Position numbers and translations under genes: made by a program. From Paenirhizobium naphthalenivorans (lineage in GTDB: Bacteria > Pseudomonadota > Alphaproteobacteria > Rhizobiales > Rhizobiaceae), in contig NZ_BJZP01000013.1 of the NCBI RefSeq assembly GCF_007992095.1, positions 62,001 through 126,000 of the forward strand: a DNA stretch of 64,000 nt. The letters are read 5' to 3'. This document shows, one piece after another, positions 26,956-35,851 of this stretch; position 1 is the stretch's first letter, and every line of letters begins with the position of its first letter. The notes below the pieces were generated by a model. That model was not told the DNA's origin, did not search any database, and saw only the letters and a program-made list of their open reading frames with translations.

Positions 26956-27832
26956 TGCCGCGCCTTCCCGGATTATGGGGAAGAAAAAACAGCGCGACGA
27001 AACGAAATGCGACCGGACACCTTTCATCAAAACATTGATATTTCTGTCTATTCATGAGAAAGAAAAAAATCTCCGACACGTTCTTTTTTCCCCGCGCGTC
27101 CCCGCCTGCGGCGGTTCTGTTATTCTTCCACTCGTCCCGTTATCGGATACACCGGCCCTGCGTCACCGGCGAGACGGGATCGGCGCTTTCGGCCTGCCCC
27201 TTGGACGCAGGGAAAGGCGAAAGGCGCCGTGGAATGATCCTGGCCCGGCGTCGAAACACCACGTGGGTTCTGGGTTCGCGATGTCGGTTTCGTCCGAAAC
27301 TGCGAGCCTTTATCGAATGAGGGATCGGCGACTGACCGGCCGCTCTTGCCTTCGCGAATGGATTGGCAGGGCGGAACGAACCCGACGGCCGGGGCGACAA
27401 CGCCCTCAGAGCTCCCGTCGGCGTTTCGGAAAAACCGGTCTTTCGGAGTGCCCGGGCAGCGAAAGCGCAACAAGAAGAATAAGCCCGCGAGCACCTCTCT
27501 GAAAAGATGCCATCATCCCGAACATAGGAGCAGGCCACGGAGGCAGACCGCCGAACGGGGTGCCGAAAGGTGCCATATAAAACTTACTTACGCGGCAGCT
27601 TCGGCGCCCCGTCCGCTCAAGTCTGACTTGGGCAAGGTAAGGAAATGGTGCGGCACCGGAGGGCGAAGGCCCGGCCGGCGTTTCGGCCTGGGCGAAAGGC
27701 CGGCGATGCGCCGACCCCCTTGAGGGGGAAGATCGAACCTGGCCCGCGTGTCCCCACATCGACAAAGGCCATGCACTGGTAATTTCCGGCGGTTTCCGCC
27801 ATATAAGCCCAGAGATGTCGAGGAATGGTCAG
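26956..27832. other. 877-bp gap without a supported gene
   Basis: No open frame here has both a start signal and family features. The left part (26990-27100) is A/T-rich for this genome. It holds a short hairpin CCGCC-tgc-GGCGG at 27102-27114 with a T-rich 3' flank, and a palindrome CAAGTC-t-GACTTG at 27618-27630. A compact hairpin-rich block at 27672-27735 includes CCCCCT-tg-AGGGGG and the near-perfect pair GCCGGCgTTTCG ... CGAAAgGCCGGC. The block resembles rhizobial intergenic repeat DNA. Confidence 0.5.
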
Positions 27833-28741
27833 ATGGCAGCAATGGTCGAATTCGCGAAGATGAACGGGCTTGGCAACAAGATCCTCGTCGTCGACATGCG
27901 CGGCCGCAAGGACAAGGTGACGCCGCAGGCCGCGATCGCGCTCGCCGCCGATCCGATGACGGCCTTCGACCAGATCATGGCTGTCCACGATCCGAAGGTC
28001 GACGGAACCGACGCCTGGATCGACATCATCAACTGCGACGGCACGCTCGCCCAGGCCTGCGGCAACGGCACGCGCTGCGTCGTCCAGGCATTGTCCGCCG
28101 AGACCGGCCGCAAGATCTTCACCTTCCAGACACTTGCCGGCATTCTCAACGCCGTCGAACACGAGGACGGCATGATCTCGGTCGACATGGGCAATCCGGT
28201 GTTCGACTGGGACCGCATACCGCTTGCGGAAGAGTTCCATGACACCAGCCGCATCGAGCTTCAGATCGGCCCGATCGACGCGCCGATCCTGCACTCCCCT
28301 TCGGTCGCCTCCATGGGCAATCCGCACGCGATCTTCTGGGTCGACCGTGACCCGATGAGCTTCGAGCTCGAGCGTTTCGGCCCGCTTCTGGAGAACCATC
28401 CGATGTTCCCGGAAAAGGCCAATATCACGCTGGCCCAGGTGACCGGCAAGGACACACTTCGCACCCGCACTTGGGAGCGCGGCGCGGGCCTGACGCTCGC
28501 CTGCGGTTCGGCCGCTTGCGCCGCCGGCGTCTCGGCCGCCCGCACCGGGCGCACCGGCCGCAAGGTGACGATCGACGTCGCCTCCAGCCCGAGCCGACAA
28601 CCGCTTCTGATCGAGTGGCGCGAACACAATAACCGCGTCGTCATGACGGGCCCGGCCGAATGGGAATGGTCCGGCCATCTTGATCCAGAGACCGGCGCCT
28701 TCTCCCGCGACACCACCGAGGCGGGGGCCTCGGCCTCGTGA
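27833..28741 (+). CDS. dapF: Diaminopimelate epimerase
   Basis: Interconverts LL- and meso-diaminopimelate for lysine and peptidoglycan synthesis. The 302-aa product has the two-lobed DapF fold with both catalytic cysteines: [11 protein letters not shown] near residue 75 and [12 protein letters not shown] near 224. The N-terminal [15 protein letters not shown] and the MGNPHAIFW motif are intact. ATG 27833 has GAGGAA at 27820-27825; ATG at 27815 and 27842 are alternatives. Its last 4 bases overlap the next gene. It functions in the same pathway as asd, which lies 27 kb away in this window. Confidence 0.96.
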   Translation: MAAMVEFAKMNGLGNKILVVDMRGRKDKVTPQAAIALAADPMTAFDQIMAVHDPKVDGTDAWIDIINCDGTLAQACGNGTRCVVQALSAETGRKIFTFQTLAGILNAVEHEDGMISVDMGNPVFDWDRIPLAEEFHDTSRIELQIGPIDAPILHSPSVASMGNPHAIFWVDRDPMSFELERFGPLLENHPMFPEKANITLAQVTGKDTLRTRTWERGAGLTLACGSAACAAGVSAARTGRTGRKVTIDVASSPSRQPLLIEWREHNNRVVMTGPAEWEWSGHLDPETGAFSRDTTEAGASAS

Positions 28742-30012
28742 GCGACATCGACGTCATCACCTTCGGCTGCCGGCTCAATACCTACGAATCCGAAGTGATG
28801 AAAGCCGAGGCGGCAAAAGCCGGGCTCGACAAGGCTATTCTTGTCAACACCTGCGCCGTCACGGGTGAAGCCGTCCGCCAGGCCCGACAGGCGATCCGCC
28901 GCGCCCGGCGCGAGAACCCTGAGGCCCGCATCATCGTCACCGGCTGCGCCGCTCAGACTGATGCGGAGAGCTTTGCCGCCATGCCGGAAGTCGATGCCGT
29001 GCTCGGCAACGAGGAAAAGCTCAAGGCGGAGCACTATCGCGCGCTTCCCGATTTCGGCGTCGCGGCCGAAGAAAAGCTGCGTGTCAACGACATCATGAGC
29101 GTGACGGAAACCGCCCCGCAGCTCGTCGGCCATATCGACGGCCATGTCCGCGCATTCCTGCAGGTGCAGAACGGCTGCGACCATCGCTGCACCTTCTGCA
29201 TTATCCCCTTCGGTCGCGGCAATTCGCGGTCCGTGCCGATGGGCGCGGTCGTCGAGCAGGCCCGCAAGCTCGTCGCCAACGGCTATCGCGAAGTGGTGCT
29301 GACCGGCGTCGACGCCACCAGCTATGGCGCCGACCTGCCCGGCCAGCCGACGCTCGGCCTGCTCGCCAAGACCCTGCTGAAACAGGTTCCGGAAATCGCC
29401 CGGCTACGCCTCTCCTCGATCGACGGCATAGAGGCCGACCGCCACCTGTTCGACCTGATCGCCGATGAACCGCGCTTCATGCCGCATCTGCACCTGTCGC
29501 TGCAACACGGCGACGATCTGATCCTGAAGCGCATGAAGCGTCGCCATTCCCGCTCCGATGCCATCACCTTTGCCGAACAGGTCCGCCGCCTGCGCCCCGA
29601 GATCAGTTTCGGTGCCGACATGATCGCCGGCTTCCCGACCGAGACGGAAGAGATGGCGGAAAATTCCGCCAGCCTCGCAGAAGAAATCGGCATCGCCCAA
29701 CTGCACGTCTTCCCTTACAGCCCGCGCCCCGGCACGCCCGCCGCCCGCATGCCGCAGCTCGACCGCCGCCTCGTCAAGGAGCGCGCCGCACGGCTGCGCC
29801 AGACGGCAGAGCGGCTCCAGACACAGCATCTCGCCTCGATGGTCGGCACACGCCAGACGATCCTTGTCGAAATGACCGGGATGGCCCATACGGAAAACTT
29901 CACGCTCGTCGCCGCGCCCGGCCTTTCGCCACGCAGCCTGACGGCGGTGATGATCACCGGCCACAATGGCCGGCATCTCGACATGCAACCGGCGACCGCC
30001 TCGGCCGCCTGA
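28738..30012 (+). CDS. mtaB: tRNA t6A37 methylthiotransferase MtaB
   Basis: Radical-SAM enzyme that adds a methylthio group to t6A37 of tRNAs reading ANN codons. The 424-aa product has the N-terminal UPF0004 domain with three Cys ([26 protein letters not shown]), the radical-SAM CxxxCxxC motif ([17 protein letters not shown], near residue 150), and a C-terminal TRAM-like region ([17 protein letters not shown]). Translation starts at GTG 28738, overlapping the dapF stop by 4 bases. The absence of a longer C-terminal tail and the dapF linkage favour MtaB over MiaB or RimO. Confidence 0.92.
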   Translation: MSDIDVITFGCRLNTYESEVMKAEAAKAGLDKAILVNTCAVTGEAVRQARQAIRRARRENPEARIIVTGCAAQTDAESFAAMPEVDAVLGNEEKLKAEHYRALPDFGVAAEEKLRVNDIMSVTETAPQLVGHIDGHVRAFLQVQNGCDHRCTFCIIPFGRGNSRSVPMGAVVEQARKLVANGYREVVLTGVDATSYGADLPGQPTLGLLAKTLLKQVPEIARLRLSSIDGIEADRHLFDLIADEPRFMPHLHLSLQHGDDLILKRMKRRHSRSDAITFAEQVRRLRPEISFGADMIAGFPTETEEMAENSASLAEEIGIAQLHVFPYSPRPGTPAARMPQLDRRLVKERAARLRQTAERLQTQHLASMVGTRQTILVEMTGMAHTENFTLVAAPGLSPRSLTAVMITGHNGRHLDMQPATASAA

Positions 30013-30029
30013 CAGAACGGACAGCTTCC

Positions 30030-31388
30030 ATGGCGCTCGGCTTCATCAAGAAAGTCTTCACCTTCGGCAAGAACAAGCCGGCTGAAGAAGCCCCGGTCGA
30101 GGCGGAGGATTTCGCCAGCGTCCTTGACGCAGCTGGACAGCTGAATGCCGACGAGCCGGTCGAGGCATTGCCTGAAGCGACCGACCCGATCACCCCGGAG
30201 GTGATCGAAACCGCCGGCGGTCCGGCCGAGGATGAACCGTCGGCCGAACTCGTCATCGAGGCGGAAACCGAGCCTGCGGCACCGGCCGAGACAATGGCGG
30301 TCGAGGAAGTTCAGGAGGCTGGCGAAAGCCACCGTCATCCGCAGCCGGAACAGCCGGCCGACGTCACCCATGGCACGCTCGAGCAGGATGACGATGACAC
30401 GGTGACGCTGCCCAAAGGCTTCGCCACCGCATCCACGCTGGAGCCCGAACCGGAAGCGCCGGCGGTCCGCATCTCCTGGTTCCAGCGCCTGCGCCAGGGT
30501 CTTGCCCGCACCTCCTCGCAGCTGACCGGCCAGATCGCCGCGCTCTTCACCAAGCGCAAACTGGACGAGGATACGCTCGACGAGCTGGAGGACCTGCTGA
30601 TCCAGGCCGACCTTGGCGTCGAGACCGCCATGCGCATCACGGGTGCTCTCTCGTCCGAGCGTTATGGCAAGGACGTGAGCGGCGAAGACGTCGCCGCCAT
30701 CATGGCCAGCGAAATCACCAAGGTCCTGAAGCCGGTGGCCAAGCCCCTCGCGCTCGACCTCTCCCACAAGCCGCACGTCATCCTGGTGGTCGGCGTCAAC
30801 GGCACCGGCAAGACGACCACGATCGGCAAGCTCGCTGCCAAGCTCTCAGGTTCCGGCCTCAAGGTCATGCTGGCGGCCGGCGACACCTTCCGCGCCGCGG
30901 CGATCGAACAGCTGAAGATCTGGGCCGACCGCACCGGTTCGACCTTCATCGGCACCAAGCTCGGCGCCGATGCCGCCGGCCTCGCTTACGACGCCTTCGA
31001 GAAGGCCAGGGCCGAGAAGTCGGACGTTCTGATCATCGACACCGCCGGACGACTGCAGAACAAGACGGAGCTGATGGCGGAACTGGAAAAGATCGTCCGC
31101 GTGCTCGGCAAGCTCGACCCGGATGCGCCGCACACGGTCTTGCAGACGCTCGACGCCACCACCGGCCAGAACGCCATGAACCAGGTCGAGATCTTTCGCA
31201 ACATCGCCGGCGTCAACGGTCTGATCATGACCAAGCTCGACGGCACGGCACGCGGCGGCATCCTTGTCGCCATCGCTGCCAAGCATAAGCTGCCGGTCTA
31301 TTTCATCGGCGTGGGCGAGGGCGTCGACGATCTCGAGCCCTTCGAGGCCGAGGATTTCGCCACCGCCATCGCCGGCCTGCCCCATTGA
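30030..31388 (+). CDS. ftsY: Signal recognition particle receptor FtsY
   Basis: Membrane-associated GTPase that receives the SRP-ribosome complex. The 452-aa product has a long acidic N-terminal region (to about residue 150, rich in Glu, Ala and Pro) as in E. coli FtsY, then the N domain ([15 protein letters not shown] ... [13 protein letters not shown]) and the G domain with Walker [11 protein letters not shown] near 255, [20 protein letters not shown] and [10 protein letters not shown]. It is the receptor for the Ffh encoded at 24-25.6 kb. It lies 18 bases after mtaB and is followed by yciB. Confidence 0.96.
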   Translation: MALGFIKKVFTFGKNKPAEEAPVEAEDFASVLDAAGQLNADEPVEALPEATDPITPEVIETAGGPAEDEPSAELVIEAETEPAAPAETMAVEEVQEAGESHRHPQPEQPADVTHGTLEQDDDDTVTLPKGFATASTLEPEPEAPAVRISWFQRLRQGLARTSSQLTGQIAALFTKRKLDEDTLDELEDLLIQADLGVETAMRITGALSSERYGKDVSGEDVAAIMASEITKVLKPVAKPLALDLSHKPHVILVVGVNGTGKTTTIGKLAAKLSGSGLKVMLAAGDTFRAAAIEQLKIWADRTGSTFIGTKLGADAAGLAYDAFEKARAEKSDVLIIDTAGRLQNKTELMAELEKIVRVLGKLDPDAPHTVLQTLDATTGQNAMNQVEIFRNIAGVNGLIMTKLDGTARGGILVAIAAKHKLPVYFIGVGEGVDDLEPFEAEDFATAIAGLPH

Positions 31389-31429
31389 GCCCCAAGTCGC
31401 ATCGCACTACGGAATTGAAAGACGAACCG

Positions 31430-32092
31430 ATGAGCAATATCGAAAGCGATACCAAGCCGACCGCCGAGGAGCGCCATCACCCCCTGCTCAAGGTGGCGCT
31501 TGAGATCGGACCGCTACTGGTCTTCTTCTTCGGCAATCTGCGCGGCGAATGGCTGGCCAAGACCTTTCCGACCCTGACCGCCGTCGGTGGGCCGCTGTTC
31601 ATCGCCACCGCCCTTTTCATGGTGGCGACGGTCATTTCGCTGATCGTCTCGAAGATCATCTTCAAACACCTGCCGATCATGCCCTTCGTCTCGGGCGTCG
31701 TCGTCATGGTCTTCGGCTCGCTGTCGATCTGGCTACAGGACGAGACCTTCATCAAGATGAAGCCGACCATCGTCAACGCGCTGTTCGGCGTGGTGCTGCT
31801 CGGTGGATTGTTCTTCGGCAAATCGCTGCTCGGCTATGTGTTCAACGCCGCCTTCCAGCTCGACACCGAGGGCTGGAAGAAGCTGACGCTGCGCTGGGGT
31901 CTGTTCTTTCTCTTCCTCGCCGTCCTCAATGAGGCCGTGTGGCGCAACTTTTCCGACGCCGTCTGGGTCAATTTCAAGGTCTGGGGCACCATGCCGATCA
32001 CCATTCTCTTCACCCTCGCCCAGATGCCGCTGATCATGCACCACTCACTCGACGCCGAGAGAAAGGTGGAGAGCGGGGACAAGGCCGAATGA
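31430..32092 (+). CDS. yciB: Inner membrane-spanning protein YciB (IspZ/septation protein A)
   Basis: A 220-aa inner-membrane protein with about five or six spans. It carries the YciB hallmark segments [18 protein letters not shown] and [16 protein letters not shown], and a central block [29 protein letters not shown]. Family members affect septation and envelope integrity and interact with division and elongation proteins; the exact biochemical role is not settled. ATG 31430 is chosen because the frame's earlier start (31385) overlaps ftsY. Its stop overlaps the next start by 4 bases. Confidence 0.94.
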   Translation: MSNIESDTKPTAEERHHPLLKVALEIGPLLVFFFGNLRGEWLAKTFPTLTAVGGPLFIATALFMVATVISLIVSKIIFKHLPIMPFVSGVVVMVFGSLSIWLQDETFIKMKPTIVNALFGVVLLGGLFFGKSLLGYVFNAAFQLDTEGWKKLTLRWGLFFLFLAVLNEAVWRNFSDAVWVNFKVWGTMPITILFTLAQMPLIMHHSLDAERKVESGDKAE

Positions 32093-32682
32093 GCGTCGCG
32101 CCCGTGTCTCTTGCCGCCGACAAACGCGCGACGCGCTTCTGGCTTGTGGCCGCCGCCAGCCTCCTCGTCGTTCAGGTACTGTCCCTCGCATTGATGGGCC
32201 GCGTCCCGATCTGCGAATGCGGCTACGTCAAGCTGTTCGAGCCGGGCGTCAACACCGCCGGCAATTCGCAGCACATTTCCGACTGGTACACACCGTCGCA
32301 CATCATCCACGGCTTCCTGTTCTATTTCGCCGCCACGATGCTGCTGCGCCGGGCCTCGTTCGGCGCCAGGCTGACGCTCGCCGTGCTGGTCGAAATGGCG
32401 TGGGAACTGCTGGAAAACTCGCCGATCATCATCGAGCGCTACCGCACGGCCACCATGGCGATCGGCTATCAGGGCGACAGCATTCTCAATTCGGCGATGG
32501 ATACGGTGGCGATGGCGCTCGGCTTCCTCTTCGCATCCCGCGCTCCGGTGTGGCTGACGATTGCGCTCGCCATCGGCTTCGAGATCGTGACCGCCCTCGT
32601 CATCCGCGACAACCTCACCCTCAACGTGCTGATGCTGGTCTGGCCGGTCGAGGCGATCAAGGCATGGCAGGCCGCGCTCTGA
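32089..32682 (+). CDS. DUF2585 (UPF0314) membrane protein
   Basis: A 197-aa polytopic protein (about five hydrophobic segments) of the alphaproteobacterial UPF0314/DUF2585 family. Recognisable parts are [36 protein letters not shown] and [18 protein letters not shown]. No biochemical function is known. ATGA overlap with yciB indicates translational coupling, so it may share the envelope/division context of yciB. The Cys pair in PICECGY and the acidic EMAWELLEN patch inside a hydrophobic protein look like possible functional residues, but this is inference. Confidence 0.9.
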   Translation: MSVAPVSLAADKRATRFWLVAAASLLVVQVLSLALMGRVPICECGYVKLFEPGVNTAGNSQHISDWYTPSHIIHGFLFYFAATMLLRRASFGARLTLAVLVEMAWELLENSPIIIERYRTATMAIGYQGDSILNSAMDTVAMALGFLFASRAPVWLTIALAIGFEIVTALVIRDNLTLNVLMLVWPVEAIKAWQAAL

Positions 32683-32693
32683 GCGCTTATGCC

Positions 32694-33293
32694 TCAGGAG
32701 CCGGCAAGCGCCTTTTCAATCGCCGGATAAAGACCGTTCTCCAGCGACTGCGGATCAAACGGGCCAACCTTCTTGTAGAGGATCGTGCCGTCCGCCGCGA
32801 CGAGATAGCTTTCTGGAATGCCGTAGACGCCCCAGTCGATCGCAGCCTTGCCGTTCGGATCTACGCCGATCGCGGCATAGGGATTGCCGAGCTCGCCGAG
32901 AAACCGCAGAGCATTCTCGTTCTTGTCCTTGTAGTTGATCCCGACAACGGTGATGCGCGGATCCTTTGACAGTTCCTTGAGGATCGGGTGTTCCTGTCGG
33001 CAGGGCACACACCAGGAGGCAAAGACATTGACGAGCGTCAGCTTGCCGGCGATCGCGGCGGACGTCAGTGGCACCGTGCTCGATCCATCCAGCCCCGGCA
33101 TGGCCAGCACCGGCGCCTTCAGGCCGATCAACGCCGAAGGCAGGTCGGACACGTTCTTGCCGTTGACATCCTGCTCATAGAGCATCTTGCCGGCGATCCC
33201 GGCGAAGATGGTGAACAGCGCGAGCGGAATGATGGCGACCAGATAACGTCCCACGCCGCGGCGGGCCTCGCCTTTCGATTTGATCTCGCTCAT
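32694..33293 (-). CDS. ccmG: Thiol:disulfide interchange protein CcmG (DsbE/CycY)
   Basis: Periplasmic, membrane-anchored thioredoxin that reduces the apocytochrome c CXXCH motif before heme attachment. The 199-aa product has an N-terminal membrane anchor (residues 17-37) and the active site WCVPC with Cys95 and Cys98, followed by EHPILKELSKD. The acidic groove motif (YGIPESYLVAADG) that distinguishes CcmG is present. Its ATG overlaps the ccmD stop by 4 bases. It is the last gene of the ccmABCDG unit. Confidence 0.94.
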   Translation of the reverse strand: MSEIKSKGEARRGVGRYLVAIIPLALFTIFAGIAGKMLYEQDVNGKNVSDLPSALIGLKAPVLAMPGLDGSSTVPLTSAAIAGKLTLVNVFASWCVPCRQEHPILKELSKDPRITVVGINYKDKNENALRFLGELGNPYAAIGVDPNGKAAIDWGVYGIPESYLVAADGTILYKKVGPFDPQSLENGLYPAIEKALAGS

Positions 33294-33463
33294 TCGCCAG
33301 CCCCGGATGCGGGCGGCGCCGAACGACGGCGGATGCCAGCCGCTTCGAGCGCCTTGAGTTCCGTCTGACGGGCCCGGCCGTCGAGCCAGACCCAGGCAAT
33401 AAGCGCCAGGACGATGAGCCCGCTAACGCCATAGGAAAGGTAGATGTAAAAAGCGTGGCTCAC
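33290..33463 (-). CDS. ccmD: Heme exporter protein CcmD
   Basis: A 57-aa protein. It begins at GTG 33463 (MSHAFYIYLSYGV), has one membrane span (GLIVLALIAWVWL) and a basic, Ala/Arg-rich C-terminus. That is the CcmD pattern: a small single-span partner that helps release holo-CcmE from the CcmABC complex. The start overlaps the ccmC stop (GTGA) and the stop overlaps the ccmG start (ATGA), so the three genes are translationally coupled. Assignment rests on size, topology, the HAFYI...SYG segment and position. Confidence 0.9.
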   Translation of the reverse strand: MSHAFYIYLSYGVSGLIVLALIAWVWLDGRARQTELKALEAAGIRRRSAPPASGAGE

Positions 33464-34227
33464 GCGGAAACCTCCCGGCCGGCCAGACGGGCCGCCAGGC
33501 GGCGCTGCGTGGCGATCCGGCGGCGCCAGATCTCGTTGCGCATGGCCATCAGATGCAGCGTGAAGAACAGCAGCGTAAACGCGATCGCCATGACCAGCAG
33601 AGGCCAGAGGAATTCAGGATCGATGGTCGGGCCATCCAACCGCATGACGCTGGCCGGTTGGTGCAGCGTATTCCACCACTCGACCGAGAACTTGATGATC
33701 GGAATATTGACGAAGCCGACCAGAATCAGGACGGAACTGAGACGGGCCGCCTTGGGGGCGTCGTCCATGGCGCGGTTAAGCGCAATCAGGCCGAGATACA
33801 TGAGAAACAGCACGAAGACCGAGGTCAGCCGCGCATCCCAGACCCACCAGGTACCCCACATCGGCTTACCCCAGAGGGAGCCGGTGATCAGCGCGATCAG
33901 CGTGAAGGCGGCGCCGAGCGGCGCTGCGGCCTTGTGGCTGACATCGGCCAGCGGATGGCGCCAGACCAGTGTGCCGATCGCCGAGATCGCCATGACCGAA
34001 TAGCACATCATCGATAGCCAGGCGGCCGGCACATGCACATACATGATGCGCACCGTCTCGCCCTGCTGGTAATCGCCCTCAGTGGTGAAGCTCATATAGA
34101 GCCCGACAGCAAACAGAAGTGCGGTCAGGCCAGCCAGCCACGGCAGGATACGGGCAGTGAGCGCCAGGAACCGGGTCGGGTTGGCTAGCTCGCTGAACTT
34201 TGAAAGGGCAAGGCTCATGGTGTTCAT
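33460..34227 (-). CDS. ccmC: Heme ABC transporter permease CcmC
   Basis: Binds heme at the periplasmic face and passes it to CcmE during cytochrome c maturation. The 255-aa product has six membrane spans and the tryptophan-rich WWD motif (GKPMWGTWWVWDARLTS) near the centre. External His residues and the IMYVHVPAAWLSM segment match CcmC. ATG at 34227 or 34218 may be used. It is upstream of ccmD and downstream of ccmB in a run of overlapping minus-strand genes. Confidence 0.95.
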   Translation of the reverse strand: MNTMSLALSKFSELANPTRFLALTARILPWLAGLTALLFAVGLYMSFTTEGDYQQGETVRIMYVHVPAAWLSMMCYSVMAISAIGTLVWRHPLADVSHKAAAPLGAAFTLIALITGSLWGKPMWGTWWVWDARLTSVFVLFLMYLGLIALNRAMDDAPKAARLSSVLILVGFVNIPIIKFSVEWWNTLHQPASVMRLDGPTIDPEFLWPLLVMAIAFTLLFFTLHLMAMRNEIWRRRIATQRRLAARLAGREVSA

Positions 34228-34272
34228 GGAATGCTTCTAACCTGAGAGCCGTTTATCTGCAATTGATACCGG

Positions 34273-34932
34273 TCAATCCGAGGCACTGCGCAGCGCCAAT
34301 GCCGCGGCAAGCGGCCCGATGACGGCGAAGAACAGGGTGATGGCGATTAAAAACAGGAATGGCGGCAGAAAGGGGGCAGGATCCTCAACGGCGGCGTAGG
34401 ATGCGCTGACCCCGAAGATCAGCACGGGGATGGCGAGTGGCAAGACGAGAATGGAGACCAGAAGCCCGCCGCGCGGCAAGGCGACGGCGACCGCGGCACC
34501 TGCGGCTCCAATGAAGGTGATGGCCGGCGATCCGACGAGAAGGGTCAGCATGACCGCGCCGATCGCCACTTCGTTCATGTTCATAAAGAGGCCGAGCAGC
34601 GGCGAGGCGATCACCAGCGGCAGGCTGGTTGCCACCCAATGCGCCAGACATTTGACGAAGACGGTCAGCACCAGCGGCGTTTCCTGCATCAGAATGAGGT
34701 CCAGCGACCCATCGTCGCGCTCGGCCTGAAACAGCCGGTCGAGGCCCAGGAGGGCAGCCAGAAGCGCACCGATCCAGACGATCGCCGGACCGATTCGCGA
34801 CAGCAGGTTGAGATCAGGTCCGACCCCGAAAGGGATGACAGCAACCACGGTCATGAAGAACAGTACACCGATCAGCGCGCCGCCGCCGGCACGCACCGAG
34901 AGTTTCAGGTCACGAAGGAAAAGCGACATCAT
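34273..34932 (-). CDS. ccmB: Heme exporter permease CcmB
   Basis: Membrane subunit of the CcmAB ABC complex. The 219-aa product has six hydrophobic spans and CcmB landmarks: LRDLKLSVRAGGG at the start, FFMTVVAVIPFGVGPD, and DDGSLDLILMQETPL. It overlaps ccmA by 4 bases. A 45-base gap separates it from ccmC. Confidence 0.94.
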   Translation of the reverse strand: MMSLFLRDLKLSVRAGGGALIGVLFFMTVVAVIPFGVGPDLNLLSRIGPAIVWIGALLAALLGLDRLFQAERDDGSLDLILMQETPLVLTVFVKCLAHWVATSLPLVIASPLLGLFMNMNEVAIGAVMLTLLVGSPAITFIGAAGAAVAVALPRGGLLVSILVLPLAIPVLIFGVSASYAAVEDPAPFLPPFLFLIAITLFFAVIGPLAAALALRSASD

Positions 34933-35576
34933 GCCATTTCCTCCATCTCGCGATACTCAAACCCCTTCATCACCAGGGTCTTGGCGTCATTGAGACCGAG
35001 CGGCTGGTGGGTGGCGGCGATCACGATGCCGCCTTTCGAAAGATGCGTATGCACCAGGCCGGCGAACATCTGGTCGGCGCTGGCGTCGAGGGCCGCGGTC
35101 GGCTCGTCGAGGATCCATACCGGACGATGGGCGACGAGAAGCTTGGCCATGGCGAATCGGCGCTGCTGCCCGGCCGAGAGATAGCCGAAGGGAAGATGGG
35201 TAATACCACCCAGCCCCACGGTTTCCGCCGCCTCATCGATCGAAAGGCTGACACCGCCTTGTACGTCGCCAAGGAAATCGCGCCAGAAGGTCAGATTTTC
35301 GACAACGGTCAGTTCCTGTTTCATGGCATTGCGGTGGCCGAGATAGTGGCTGACCTCGCGGGCCGGGCGGCTCTCGCGGCCGTCGCCGAACACCGCTTCG
35401 ACGCGCCCCGCTTCGGGCCGGAGCAAGCCGGCGACGACACGCAGAAGCGTCGACTTGCCGGAACCGTTCCGCCCGATCAGAACAAGTGCCTCGCCTGCCG
35501 CCAGCGTGAAGGAAACGCCTGAAAAAATAAGGTCTTCGCCGCGCCGAGCGGCGAGGTCTTCGGCGATCAGCCGCAT
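34929..35576 (-). CDS. ccmA: Heme exporter ATPase CcmA
   Basis: ABC ATPase that powers release of holo-CcmE in cytochrome c maturation. The 215-aa product has Walker A GRNGSGKST (residues 36-44), signature LSAGQQRRFAMAKLL, Walker B VWILDEPTAALD and switch His in AATHQPLGL. The LSAGQ variant of the signature is normal for CcmA. It is first in the ccmABCDG unit and divergent from acnA, with a shared 275-base control region. Confidence 0.94.
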   Translation of the reverse strand: MRLIAEDLAARRGEDLIFSGVSFTLAAGEALVLIGRNGSGKSTLLRVVAGLLRPEAGRVEAVFGDGRESRPAREVSHYLGHRNAMKQELTVVENLTFWRDFLGDVQGGVSLSIDEAAETVGLGGITHLPFGYLSAGQQRRFAMAKLLVAHRPVWILDEPTAALDASADQMFAGLVHTHLSKGGIVIAATHQPLGLNDAKTLVMKGFEYREMEEMA

Positions 35577-35655
35577 GCAATTCGCTTTCCGGCAACCATC
35601 CGGTCACCCTTCGAAAAAATTGTCGAAATTCGCCATTCGTTGGTCTGGCACCTCT

Positions 35656-35674
35656 CTTAGAAATTATCTATAAG
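35656..35674. promoter_or_regulatory. A/T-rich imperfect palindrome upstream of acnA
   Basis: CTTAGAAATTATCTATAAG has near-symmetric ends and resembles the Irr iron-control element (TTAGAA-N-TTCTAA type) of rhizobia. acnA is a known Irr target in Bradyrhizobium; here the match is partial, so this is only a candidate. It could alternatively be a -10 region of either divergent gene. Confidence 0.3.
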
Positions 35675-35851
35675 ACCTGCAACCACGCCAGCGACCGGCG
35701 TGAAATTCATCCTTGTGCCGAACTTGATGATTGCAAAAGCAATTTTTCACGGGCGGACAGCGGAAATGGTCGTACCCGCATCCTGATGTGCATGAAGTGC
35801 ATAGGCGTCCGCACGAACGTGTAGGCTATCAGTATAAGCGGGGTTCTAACC

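Noticed and set aside
27406-27765. Minus-strand frame with a hydrophobic stretch in the 26956-27832 gap
   Set aside because: Internal Met at about 27580 has no Shine-Dalgarno site, and the peptide is Pro/Phe-rich and not recognisable; the region is better described as intergenic.
27541-27780. Permuted two-piece tmRNA or other housekeeping RNA
   Set aside because: A T-loop-like GTTCGATC and a CCA-like end can be found on the minus strand, but there is no tag sequence (ANDN type), no proper T-arm pairing and no acceptor stem.
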